Part shown: positions 24,701 to 38,760 of the stretch, piece after piece | Position numbering within the stretch: the stretch's first letter is position 1 | Layout: every line of letters starts with the position of its first letter | Source: Litoditis marina | Taxonomy: Eukaryota; Nematoda; Chromadorea; Rhabditida; Rhabditidae | Assembly (NCBI GenBank): GCA_964036275.1 | Contig: OZ038435.1 | Coordinates: forward strand, 21,806,559-21,870,558 | Direction of reading: 5' to 3' | DNA length: 64,000 nucleotides | Translations under genes and position numbers: made by a program | The notes under the pieces: model-generated | What the model saw: the letters and a program-made list of their open reading frames with translations, nothing else | Databases searched by the model: none | What the model was told of the DNA's origin: nothing

Positions 24701-27700
24701 AACACTGGCCCTACTACATTAAATCGGTCATGTTTAGACAATTACAATTGTGTTTTCCCTGCGTATACTAAGTCACGTGTCTCGTGGGAAATCGGGAGGA
24801 ACCTCGAAACATCAATTTATTCTCAATGAGTAACATATTACTTCATGAAAGTAACGTAAGAGAAGGTTTATCAACACTGGCCTACTACATTAAATCGGTC
24901 ATGTTTAGACAATAACAATTATGTTCTCCCTGCGTGTACTAAGTCACGTGTCTCGTGGGAAATTGGAGGAACCTCGAAACATCAATTTATTCTCAATGAG
25001 TAACATATAACTTCATGAAAGTAACGTAAGAGAAGGTTTATCAACACTGGCCCTACTACATTAAATCGGTCATGTTTAGACAATAACAATTATGTTCTCC
25101 CTGCGTGTACTAAGTCACGTGTCTCGTGGGAATTGGGAGGAACCTCGAAACATCAATTTATTCTCAATGAGTAACATATAACTTCATGAAAGTAACGTAA
25201 GAGACAGGTTTATCAACACTGGCCCTACTACATTAAATCGGTCATGTTTAGACAATTACAATTGTGTTTTCCTGCGTATACTAAGTCACGTGTCTCGTGG
25301 GAAATCGGAGGAACCTCGAAACATCAATTTATTCTCAATGAGTAACATATTACTTCATGAAAGTAACGTAAGAGAAGGTTTATCAACACTGGCCTACTAC
25401 ATTAAATCGGTCATGTTTAGACAATAACAATTATGTTCTCCCTGCGTGTACTAAGTCACGTGTCTCGTGGGAAATTGGGAGGAACCTCGAACATCAATTT
25501 ATTCTCAATGAGTAACATATAACTTCATGAAAGTAACGTAAGAGAAGGTTTATCAACACTGGCCCTACTACATTAAATCGGTCATGTTTAGACAATAACA
25601 ATTATGTTCTCCCTGCGTGTACTAAGTCACGTGTCTCGTGGGAAATTGGGAGGAACCTCGAAACATCAATTTATTCTCAATGAGTAACATATAACTTCAT
25701 GAAAGTAACGTAAGAGAAGGTTTATCAACACTGGCCCTACTACATTAAATCGGTCATGTTTAGACAATTACAATTGTGTTTTCCCTGCGTGTACTAAGTC
25801 ACGTGTCTCGTGGGAAATCGGGAGGAACCTCGAAACATCAATTTATTCTCAATGAGTAACATATTACTTCATGAAAGTAACGTAAGAGAAGGTTTATCAA
25901 CACTGGCCTACTACATTAAATTGGTCATGTTTAGACAATTACAATTATGTTCTTCCTGCGTGTACTAAGTCACGTGTCTCGTGTGAAATTGGTAGAAACC
26001 TCGAAACATCAATTTATACTTCATGAAAATAACGTAAGAGAAGGTTTATCAACACTGGCCCTACTACATTAAATCGGTCATGTTTAGACAATTACAATTG
26101 TGTTTTCCCTGCGTGTACGTGTCTCGTGGGAAATTGGGAGGAACCTCGAAACATCAATTTATTCTCAATGAGTAACATATAACTTCATGAAAGTAACGTA
26201 AGAGAAGGTTTATCAACACTGGCCCTACTACATTAAATCGGTCATGTTTAGACAATAACAATTATGTTCTCCCTGCGTGTACTAAGTCACGTGTCTCGTG
26301 GAAATTGGGAGGAACCTCGAAACATCAATTTATTCTCAATGAGTAACATATAACTTCATGAAAGTAACGTAAGAGAAAGTTTATCAACACTGGCCCTACT
26401 ACATTAAATCGGTCATGTTTAGACAATTACAATTGTGTTTTCCCTGCGTGTACTAAGTCACGTGTCTCGTGGGAAATCGGGAGGAACCTCGAAACATCAA
26501 TTTATTCTCAATGAGTAACATATTACTTCATGAAAGTAACGTAAGAGAAGGTTTATCAACACTGGCCTACTACATTCAATCGGTCGTGTTTAGACAATAA
26601 CAATTATGTTCTCCCTGCGTGTACTAAGTCACGTGTCTCGTGGGAAATTGGGAGGAACCTCGAAACATCAATTTATTCTCAATGAGTAACATATAACTTC
26701 ATGAAAGTAACGTAAGAGAAGGTTCATCAACACTGGCCTACTACATTAAATCGGTCATGTTTACACAATTACAATTATGTTCTCCCTGCGTGTACTGAGT
26801 CACGTGTCTCGTGGAAATTGGGAGGAACCTCGAAACATCAATTTATTCTCAATGAGTAACATATTACTTCATGAAAGTAACGTAAGAGAAGGTTTATCAA
26901 CACTGGCCTACTACATTAAATTGGTCATGTTTAGACAATTACAATTATGTTCTTCCTGCGTGTACTAAGTCACGTGTCTCGTGTGAAATTGGTAGAAACC
27001 TCGAAACATCATTTATACTTCATGAAAATAACGTAAGAGAAAGTTTATCAACACTGGCCCTACTACATTAAATCGGTCATGTTTAGACAATTACAATTGT
27101 GTTTTCCCTGCGTGTACGTGTCTCGTGGGAAATCGGGAGGAACCTCGAAACATCAATTTATTCTCAATGAGTAACATATTACTTCATGAAAGTAACGTAA
27201 GAGAAGGTTTATCAACACTGGCCTACTACATTAAATCGGTCATGTTTAGACAATAACAATTATGTTCTCCCTGCGTGTACTAAGTCACGTGTCTCGTGGA
27301 AATTGGGAGGAACCTCGAAACATCAATTTATTCTCAATGAGTAACATATAACTTCATGAAAGTAACGTAAGAGAAGGTTTATCAACACTGGCCCTACTAC
27401 ATTAAATCGGTCATGTTTAGACAATTACAATTGTGTTTTCCCTGCGTATACTAAGTCACGTGTCTCGTGGGAAATCGGGAGGAACCTCGAAACATCAATT
27501 TATTCTCAATGAGTAACATATTACTTCATGAAAGTAACGTAAGAGAAGGTTTATCAACACTGGCCTACTACATTAAATCGGTCATGTTTAGACAATAACA
27601 ATTATGTTCTCCCTGCGTGTACTAAGTCACGTGTCTCGTGGGAAATTGGGAGGAACCTCGAACATCAATTTATTCTCAATGAGTAACATATAACTTCATG

Positions 27701-29399
27701 AAAGTAACGTAAGAGAAGGTTTATCAACACTGGCCCTACTACATTAAATCGGTCATGTTTAGACAATAACAATTATGTTCTCCCTGCGTGTACTAAGTCA
27801 CGTGTCTCGTGGGAAATTGGGAGAACCTCGAAACATCAATTTATTCTCAATGAGTAACATATAACTTCATGAAAGTAACGTAAGAGAAGGTTTATCAACA
27901 CTGGCCCTACTACATTAAATCGGTCATGTTTAGACAATTACAATTGTGTTTTCCTGCGTGTACTAAGTCACGTGTCTCGTGGGAAATCGGGAGGAACCTC
28001 GAAACATCAATTTATTCTCAATGAGTAACATATTACTTCATGAAAGTAACGTAAGAGAAGGTTTATCAACACTGGCCTACTACATTAAATTGGTCATGTT
28101 TAGACAATTACAATTATGTTCTTCCTGCGTGTACTAAGTCACGTGTCTCGTGTGAAATTGGTAGAAACCTCGAAACATCAATTTATACTTCATGAAAATA
28201 ACGTAAGAGAAGGTTTATCAACACTGGCCCTACTACATTAAATCGGTCATGTTTAGACAATTACAATTGTGTTTTCCCTGCGTGTACGTGTCTCGTGGGA
28301 AATCGGGAGGAACCTCGAAACATCAATTTATTCTCAATGAGTAACATATTACTTCATGAAAGTAACGTAAGAGAAGGTTTATCAACACTGGCCTACTACA
28401 TTAAATCGGTCATGTTTAGACAATAACAATTATGTTCTCCCTGCGTGTACTAAGTCACGTGTCTCGTGGGAAATTGGGAGGAACCTCGAAACATCAATTT
28501 ATTCTCAATGAGTAACATATAACTTCATGAAAGTAACGTAAGAGAAGGTTTATCAACACTGGCCCTACTACATTAAATCGGTCATGTTTAGACAATTACA
28601 ATTGTGTTTTCCCTGCTATACTAAGTCACGTGTCTCGTGGGAAATCGGGAGGAACCTCGAAACATCAATTTATTCTCAATGAGTAACATATTACTTCATG
28701 AAAGTAACGTAATAGAAGGTTTATCAACACTGGCCTACTACATTAAATCGGTCATGTTTAGACAATAACAATTATGTTCTCCCTGCGTGTACTAAGTCAC
28801 GTGTCTCGTGGGAAATTGGGAGGAACCTCGAAACATCAATTTATTCTCAATGAGTAACATATAACTTCATGAAAGTAACGTAAGAGAAGGTTTATCAACA
28901 CTGGCCCTACTACATTAAATCGGTCATGTTTAGACAATAACAATTATGTTCTCCCTGCGTGTACTAAGTCACGTGTCTCGTGGGAAATTGGGAGGAACCT
29001 CGAAACATCAATTTATTCTCAATGAGTAACATATAACTTCATGAAAGTAACGTAAGAGAAAGTTTATCAACACTGGCCCTACTACATTAAATCGGTCATG
29101 TTTAGACAATTACAATTGTGTTTTCCCTGCGTGTACTAAGTCACGTGTCTCGTGGGAAATCGGGAGGAACCTCGAAACATCAATTTATTCTCAATGAGTA
29201 ACATATTACTTCATGAAAGTAACGTAAGAGAAGGTTTATCAACACTGGCCTACTACATTAAATTGGTCATGTTTAGACAATTACAATTATGTTCTTCCTG
29301 CGTGTACTAAGTCACGTGTCTCGTGTGAAATTGGTAGAAACCTCGAAACATCAATTTATACTTCATGAAAATAACGTAAGAGAAGGTTTATCAACACTG

Positions 29400-32300
29400 G
29401 CCCTACTACATTAAATCGGTCATGTTTAGACAATTACAATTGTGTTTTCCCTGCGTGTACGTGTCTCGTGGGAACTCGGGAGGAACCTCGAAACATCAAT
29501 TTATTCTCAATGAGTAACATATTACGTCATGAAAGTAACGTAAGAGAAGGTTTATCAACACTGGCCTACTTCATTAAATCGGTCATGTTTAGACAATAAC
29601 AATTATGTTCTCCCTGCGTGTACTAAGTCACGTGTCTCGTGGGAAATTGGGAGGAACCTCGAAACATCAATTTATTCTCAATGAGTAACATATAACTTCA
29701 TGAAAGTAACGTAAGAGAAGGTTTATCAACACTGGCCCTACTACATTAAATCGGTCATGTTTAGACAATTACAATTGTGTTTTCCCTGCTATACTAAGTC
29801 ACGTGTCTCGTGGGAAATCGGGAGGAACCTCGAAACATCAATTTATTCTCAATGAGTAACATATTGCTTCATGGAAATAATGTAAGAGAAGGTTTAACCA
29901 TACTGGCCTACTACATTAAATTGGTCGTGTTTAAACAATTACAATTATGTTCTTCCTGCGTGTACTAAGTCACGTGTCTCGTGTGAAATTGGTAGAAACC
30001 TCGAAACATCAATTTATACTTCATGAAAATAACGTAAGAGAAGGTTTATCAACACTGGCCCTACTACATTAAATCGGTCATGTTTAGACAATTACAATTG
30101 TGTTTTCCCTGCGTGTACGTGTCTCGTGGGAAATCGGGAGGAACCTCGAAACATCAATTTATTCTCAATGAGTAACATATTACTTCATGAAAGTAACGTA
30201 AGAGAAGGTTTATCAACACTGGCCTACTACATTAAATCGGTCATGTTTAGACAATAACAATTATGTTCTCCCTGCGTGTACTAAGTCACGTGTCTCGTGG
30301 GAAATTGGGAGGAACCTCGAAACATCAATTTATTCTCAATGAGTAACATATAACTTCATGAAAGTAACGTAAGAGAAGGTTTATCAACACTGGCCCTACT
30401 ACATTAAATCGGTCATGTTTAGACAATTACAATTGTGTTTTCCCTGCTATACTAAGTCACGTGTCTCGTGGGAAATCGGGAGGAACCTCGAAACATCAAT
30501 TTATTCTCAATGAGTAACATATAACTTCATGAAAGTAACGTAAGAGAAAGTTTATCAACACTGGCCCTACTACATTAAATCGGTCATGTTTAGACAATTA
30601 CAATTGTGTTTTCCCTGCGTGTACTAAGTCACGTGTCTCGTGGGAAATCGGGAGGAACCTCGAAACATCAATTTATTCTCAATGAGTAACATATTACTTC
30701 ATGAAAGTAACGTAAGAGAAGGTTTATCAACACTGGCCTACTACATTAAATTGGTCATGTTTAGACAATTACAATTATGTTCTTCCTGCGTGTACTAAGT
30801 CACGTGTCTCGTGTGAAATTGGTAGAAACCTCGAAACATCAATTTATACTTCATGAAAATAACGTAAGAGAAGGTTTATCAACACTGGCCCTACTACATT
30901 AAATCGGTCATGTTTAGACAATTACAATTGTGTTTTCCCTGCGTGTACGTGTCTCGTGGGAACTCGGGAGGAACCTCGAAACATCAATTTATTCTCAATG
31001 AGTAACATATTACGTCATGAAAGTAACGTAAGAGAAGGTTTATCAACACTGGCCTACTTCATTAAATCGGTCATGTTTAGACAATAACAATTATGTTCTC
31101 CCTGCGTGTACTAAGTCACGTGTCTCGTGGGAAATTGGGAGGAACCTCGAAACATCAATTTATTCTCAATGAGTAACATATAACTTCATGAAAGTAACGT
31201 AAGAGAAGGTTTATCAACACTGGCCCTACTACATTAAATCGGTCATGTTTAGACAATTACAATTGTGTTTTCCCTGCTATACTAAGTCACGTGTCTCGTG
31301 GGAAATCGGGAGGAACCTCGAAACATCAATTTATTCTCAATGAGTAACATATTGCTTCATGGAAATAATGTAAGAGAAGGTTTAACCATACTGGCCTACT
31401 ACATTAAATTGGTCGTGTTTAAACAATTACAATTATGTTCTTCCTGCGTGTACTAAGTCACGTGTCTCGTGTGAAATTGGTAGAAACCTCGAAACATCAA
31501 TTTATACTTCATGAAAATAACGTAAGAGAAGGTTTATCAACACTGGCCCTACTACATTAAATCGGTCATGTTTAGACAATTACAATTGTGTTTTCCCTGC
31601 GTGTACGTGTCTCGTGGGAAATCGGGAGGAACCTCGAAACATCAATTTATTCTCAATGAGTAACATATTACTTCATGAAAGTAACGTAAGAGAAGTTTAT
31701 CAACACTGGCCTACTACATTAAATCGGTCATGTTTAGACAATAACAATTATGTTCTCCCTGCGTGTACTAAGTCACGTGTCTCGTGGGAAATTGGGAGGA
31801 ACCTCGAAACATCAATTTATTCTCAATGAGTAACATATAACTTCATGAAAGTAACGTAAGAGAAGGTTTATCAACACTGGCCCTACTACATTAAATCGGT
31901 CATGTTTAGACAATTACAATTGTGTTTTCCCTGCTATACTAAGTCACGTGTCTCGTGGGAAATCGGGAGGAACCTCGAAACATCAATTTATTCTCAATGA
32001 GTAACATATTACTTCATGAAAGTAACGTAATAGAAGGTTTATCAACACTGGCCTACTACATTAAATCGGTCATGTTTAGACAATAACAATTATGTTCTCC
32101 CTGCGTGTACTAAGTCACGTGTCTCGTGGGAAATTGGGAGGAACCTCGAAACATCAATTTATTCTCAATGAGTAACATATAACTTCATGAAAGTAACGTA
32201 AGAGAAGGTTTATCAACACTGGCCCTACTACATTAAATCGGTCATGTTTAGACAATAACAATTATGTTCTCCCTGCGTGTACTAAGTCACGTGTCTCGTG

Positions 32301-35300
32301 GGAAATTGGGAGGAACCTCGAAACATCAATTTATTCTCAATGAGTAACATATAACTTCATGAAAGTAACGTAAGAGAACGTTTATCAACACTGGCCCTAC
32401 TACATTAAATCGGTCATGTTTAGACAATTACAATTGTGTTTTCCCTGCGTGTACTAAGTCACGTGTCTCGTGGGAAATCGGGAGGAACCTCGAAACATCA
32501 ATTTATTCTCAATGAGTAACATATTACTTCATGAAAGTAACGTAAGAGAAGGTTTATCAACACTGGCCTACTACATTAAATTGGTCATGTTTAGACAATT
32601 ACAATTATGTTCTTCCTGCGTGTACTAAGTCACGTGTCTCGTGTGAAATTGGTAGAAACCTCGAAACATCAATTTATACTTCATGAAAATAACGTAAGAG
32701 AAGGTTTATCAACACTGGCCCTACTACATTAAATCGGTCATGTTTAGACAATTACAATTGTGTTTTCCCTGCGTGTACGTGTCTCGTGGGAACTCGGGAG
32801 GAACCTCGAAACATCAATTTATTCTCAATGAGTAACATATTACGTCATGAAAGTAACGTAAGAGAAGGTTTATCAACACTGGCCTACTTCATTAAATCGG
32901 TCATGTTTAGACAATAACAATTATGTTCTCCCTGCGTGTACTAAGTCACGTGTCTCGTGGGAAATTGGGAGGAACCTCGAAACATCAATTTATTCTCAAT
33001 GAGTAACATATAACTTCATGAAAGTAACGTAAGAGAAGGTTTATCAACACTGGCCTACTACATTAAATCGGTCATGTTTAGACAATAACAATTATGTTCT
33101 CCCTGCGTGTACTAAGTCACGTGTCTCGTGGGAAATTGGGAGGAACCTCGAAACATCAATTTATTCTCAATGAGTAACATATAACTTCATGAAAGTAACG
33201 TAAGAGAAGGTTTATCAACACTGGCCCTACTACATTAAATCGGTCATGTTTAGACAATAACAATTATGTTCTCCCTGCGTGTACTAAGTCACGTGTCTCG
33301 TGGGAAATTGGGAGGAACCTCGAAACATCAATTTATTCTCAATGAGTAACATATAACTTCATGAAAGTAACGTAAGAGAAGGTTTATCAACACTGGCCCT
33401 ACTACATTAAATCGGTCATGTTTAGACAATTACAATTGTGTTTTCCCTGCGTGTACTAAGTCACGTGTCTCGTGGGAAATCGGGAGGAACCTCGAAACAT
33501 CAATTTATTCTCAATGAGTAACATATTACTTCATGAAAGTAACGTAAGAGAAGGTTTATCAACACTGGCCTACTACATTAAATTGGTCATGTTTAGACAA
33601 TTACAATTATGTTCTTCCTGCGTGTACTAAGTCACGTGTCTCGTGTGAAATTGGTAGAAACCTCGAAACATCAATTTATTCTCAATGAGTAACATATTAC
33701 TTCATGAAAGTAACGTAAGAGAAGGTTTATCAACACTGGCCTACTACATTCAATCGGTCGTGTTTAGACAATAACAATTATGTTCTCCCTGCGTGTACTA
33801 AGTCACGTGTCTCGTGGGAAATTGGGAGGAACCTCGAAACATCAATTTATTCTCAATGAGTAACATATAACTTCATGAAAGTAACGTAAGAGAAGGTTCA
33901 TCAACACTGGCCTACTACATTAAATCGGTCATGTTTACACAATTACAATTATGTTCTCCCTGCGTGTACTGAGTCACGTGTCTCGTGGGAAATTGGGAGG
34001 AACCTCGAAACATCAATTTATTCTCAATGAGTAACATATTACTTCATGAAAGTAACGTAAGAGAAGGTTTATCAACACTGGCCTACTACATTAAATTGGT
34101 CATGTTTAGACAATTACAATTATGTTCTTCCTGCGTGTACTAAGTCACGTGTCTCGTGTGAAATTGGTAGAAACCTCGAAACATCAATTTATACTTCATG
34201 AAAATAACGTAAGAGAAAGTTTATCAACACTGGCCCTACTACATTAAATCGGTCATGTTTAGACAATTACAATTGTGTTTTCCCTGCGTGTACGTGTCTC
34301 GTGGGAAATCGGGAGGAACCTCGAAACATCAATTTATTCTCAATGAGTAACATATTACTTCATGAAAGTAACGTAAGAGAAGGTTTATCAACACTGGCCT
34401 ACTACATTAAATCGGTCATGTTTAGACAATAACAATTATGTTCTTCCTGCGTGTACTAAGTCACGTGTCTCGTGGGAAATTGGGAGGAACCTCGAAACAT
34501 CAATTTATTCTCAATGAGTAACATATAACTTCATGAAAGTAACGTAAGAGAAGGTTTATCAACACTGGCCCTACTACATTAAATCGGTCATGTTTAGACA
34601 ATTACAATTGTGTTTTCCCTGCGTATACTAAGTCACGTGTCTCGTGGGAAATCGGGAGGAACCTCGAAACATCAATTTATTCTCAATGAGTAACATATTA
34701 CTTCATGAAAGTAACGTAAGAGAAGGTTTATCAACACTGGCCTACTACATTAAATCGGTCATGTTTAGACAATAACAATTATGTTCTCCCTGCGTGTACT
34801 AAGTCACGTGTCTCGTGGGAAATTGGGAGGAACCTCGAAACATCAATTTATTCTCAATGAGTAACATATAACTTCATGAAAGTAACGTAAGAGAAGGTTT
34901 ATCAACACTGGCCCTACTACATTAAATCGGTCATGTTTAGACAATAACAATTATGTTCTCCCTGCGTGTACTAAGTCACGTGTCTCGTGGGAAATTGGGA
35001 GGAACCTCGAAACATCAATTTATTCTCAATGAGTAACATATAACTTCATGAAAGTAACGTAAGAGAAGGTTTATCAACACTGGCCCTACTACATTAAATC
35101 GGTCATGTTTAGACAATTACAATTGTGTTTTCCCTGCGTGTACTAAGTCACGTGTCTCGTGGGAAATCGGGAGGAACCTCGAAACATCAATTTATTCTCA
35201 ATGAGTAACATATTACTTCATGAAAGTAACGTAAGAGAAGGTTTATCAACACTGGCCTACTACATTAAATTGGTCATGTTTAGACAATTACAATTATGTT

Positions 35301-38300
35301 CTTCCTGCGTGTACTAAGTCACGTGTCTCGTGTGAAATTGGTAGAAACCTCGAAACATCAATTTATACTTCATGAAAATAACGTAAGAGAAGGTTTATCA
35401 ACACTGGCCCTACTACATTAAATCGGTCATGTTTAGACAATTACAATTGTGTTTTCCCTGCGTGTACGTGTCTCGTGGGAAATCGGGAGGAACCTCGAAA
35501 CATCAATTTATTCTCAATGAGTAACATATTACTTCATGAAAGTAACGTAATAGAAGGTTTATCAACACTGGCCTACTACATTAAATCGGTCATGTTTAGA
35601 CAATAACAATTATGTTCTCCCTGCGTGTACTAAGTCACGTGTCTCGTGGGAAATTGGGAGGAACCTCGAAACATCAATTTATTCTCAATGAGTAACATAT
35701 AACTTCATGAAAGTAACGTAAGAGAAGGTTTATCAACACTGGCCCTACTACATTAAATCGGTCATGTTTAGACAATAACAATTATGTTCTCCCTGCGTGT
35801 ACTAAGTCACGTGTCTCGTGGGAAATTGGGAGGAACCTCGAAACATCAATTTATTCTCAATGAGTAACATATAACTTCATGAAAGTAACGTAAGAGAAAG
35901 TTTATCAACACTGGCCCTACTACATTAAATCGGTCATGTTTAGACAATTACAATTGTGTTTTCCCTGCGTGTACTAAGTCACGTGTCTCGTGGGAAATCG
36001 GAGGAACCTCGAAACATCAATTTATTCTCAATGAGTAACATATTACTTCATGAAAGTAACGTAAGAGAAGGTTTATCAACACTGGCCTACTACATTAAAT
36101 TGGTCATGTTTAGACAATTACAATTATGTTCTTCCTGCGTGTACTAAGTCACGTGTCTCGTGTGAAATTGGTAGAAACCTCGAAACATCAATTTATACTT
36201 CATGAAAATAACGTAAGAGAAGGTTTATCAACACTGGCCCTACTACATTAAATCGGTCATGTTTAGACAATTACAATTGTGTTTTCCCTGCGTGTACGTG
36301 TCTCGTGGGAACTCGGGAGGAACCTCGAAACATCAATTTATTCTCAATGAGTAACATATTACGTCATGAAAGTAACGTAAGAGAAGGTTTATCAACACTG
36401 GCCTACTTCATTAAATCGGTCATGTTTAGACAATAACAATTATGTTCTCCCTGCGTGTACTAAGTCACGTGTCTCGTGGGAAATTGGGAGGAACCTCGAA
36501 ACATCAATTTATTCTCAATGAGTAACATATAACTTCATGAAAGTAACGTAAGAGAAGGTTTATCAACACTGGCCCTACTACATTAAATCGGTCATGTTTA
36601 GACAATTACAATTGTGTTTTCCCTGCTATACTAAGTCACGTGTCTCGTGGGAAATCGGGAGGAACCTCGAAACATCAATTTATTCTCAATGAGTAACATA
36701 TTGCTTCATGGAAATAATGTAAGAGAAGGTTTAACCATACTGGCCTACTACATTAAATTGGTCGTGTTTAAACAATTACAATTATGTTCTTCCTGCGTGT
36801 ACTAAGTCACGTGTCTCGTGTGAAATTGGTAGAAACCTCGAAACATCAATTTATACTTCATGAAAATAACGTAAGAGAAGGTTTATCAACACTGGCCCTA
36901 CTACATTAAATCGGTCATGTTTAGACAATTACAATTGTGTTTTCCCTGCGTGTACGTGTCTCGTGGGAAATCGGGAGGAACCTCGAAACATCAATTTATT
37001 CTCAATGAGTAACATATTACTTCATGAAAGTAACGTAAGAGAAGGTTTATCAACACTGGCCTACTACATTAAATCGGTCATGTTTAGACAATAACAATTA
37101 TGTTCTCCCTGCGTGTACTAAGTCACGTGTCTCGTGGGAAATTGGGAGGAACCTCGAAACATCAATTTATTCTCAATGAGTAACATATAACTTCATGAAA
37201 GTAACGTAAGAGAAGGTTTATCAACACTGGCCCTACTACATTAAATCGGTCATGTTTAGACAATTACAATTGTGTTTTCCCTGCTATACTAAGTCACGTG
37301 TCTCGTGGGAAATCGGGAGGAACCTCGAAACATCAATTTATTCTCAATGAGTAACATATTACTTCATGAAAGTAACGTAATAGAAGGTTTATCAACACTG
37401 GCCTACTACATTGAATCGGTCATGTTTAGACAATAACAATTATGTTCTCCCTGCGTGTACTAAGTCACGTGTCTCGTGGGAAATTGGGAGGAACCTCGAA
37501 ACATCAATTTATTCTCAATGAGTAACATATAACTTCATGAAAGTAACGTAAGAGAAGGTTTATCAACACTGGCCCTACTACATTAAATCGGTCATGTTTA
37601 GACAATAACAATTATGTTCTCCTGCGTGTACTAAGTCACGTGTCTCGTGGGAAATTGGGAGGAACCTCGAAACATCAATTTATTCTCAATGAGTAACATA
37701 TAACTTCATGAAAGTAACGTAAGAGAACGTTTATCAACACTGGCCCTACTACATTAAATCGGTCATGTTTAGACAATTACAATTGTGTTTTCCCTGCGTG
37801 TACTAAGTCACGTGTCTCGTGGGAAATCGGGAGGAACCTCGAAACATCAATTTATTCTCAATGAGTAACATATTACTTCATGAAAGTAACGTAAGAGAAG
37901 GTTTATCAACACTGGCCTACTACATTAAATTGGTCATGTTTAGACAATTACAATTATGTTCTTCCTGCGTGTACTAAGTCACGTGTCTCGTGTGAAATTG
38001 GTAGAAACCTCGAAACATCAATTTATACTTCACGAAAATAACGTAAGAGAAGGTTTATCAACACTGGCCCTACTACATTAAATCGGTCATGTTTAGACAA
38101 TTACAATTGTGTTTTCCCTGCGTGTACGTGTCTCGTGGGAACTCGGGAGGAACCTCGAAACATCAATTTATTCTCAATGAGTAACATATTACGTCATGAA
38201 AGTAACGTAAGAGAAGGTTTATCAACACTGGCCTACTTCATTAAATCGGTCATGTTTAGACAATAACAATTATGTTCTCCCTGCGTGTACTAAGTCACGT

Positions 38301-38760
38301 GTCTCGTGGGAAATTGGGAGGAACCTCGAAACATCAATTTATTCTCAATGAGTAACATATAACTTCATGAAAGTAACGTAAGAGAAGGTTTATCAACACT
38401 GGCCCTACTACATTAAATCGGTCATGTTTAGACAATTACAATTGTGTTTTCCCTGCTATACTAAGTCACGTGTCTCGTGGGAAATCGGGAGGAACCTCGA
38501 AACATCAATTTATTCTCAATGAGTAACATATTGCTTCATGGAAATAATGTAAGAGAAGGTTTAACCATACTGGCCTACTACATTAAATTGGTCGTGTTTA
38601 AACAATTACAATTATGTTCTTCCTGCGTGTACTAAGTCACGTGTCTCGTGTGAAATTGGTAGAAACCTCGAAACATCAATTTATACTTCATGAAAATAAC
38701 GTAAGAGAAGGTTTATCAACACTGGCCCTACTACATTAAATCGGTCATGTTCAGACAATT
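29400..38760 (+). repeat. Higher-order repeats in Sat1: 1,488/1,830-bp offsets
   Basis: A rare monomer with GGAACTCGGG, TTACGTCATG and CTACTTCATT occurs at 29471, 30959, 32789, 36308 and 38138. Offsets are 1,488, 1,830, 3,519 and 1,830 bp; 1,488 differs from 1,830 by exactly two 171-bp monomers. The ATTGCTTCATGG monomer shows the same 1,488-bp offset (29863 and 31351). Boundaries are approximate. Confidence 0.7.

Noticed and set aside
10246..36147. Many 62-75-codon frames beginning MFSLRVLSHVS or MGNWEEP in Sat1
   Set aside because: They are the 171-bp monomer read in one frame; they exist only where an indel or substitution removes the stop. No conservation beyond the repeat itself.
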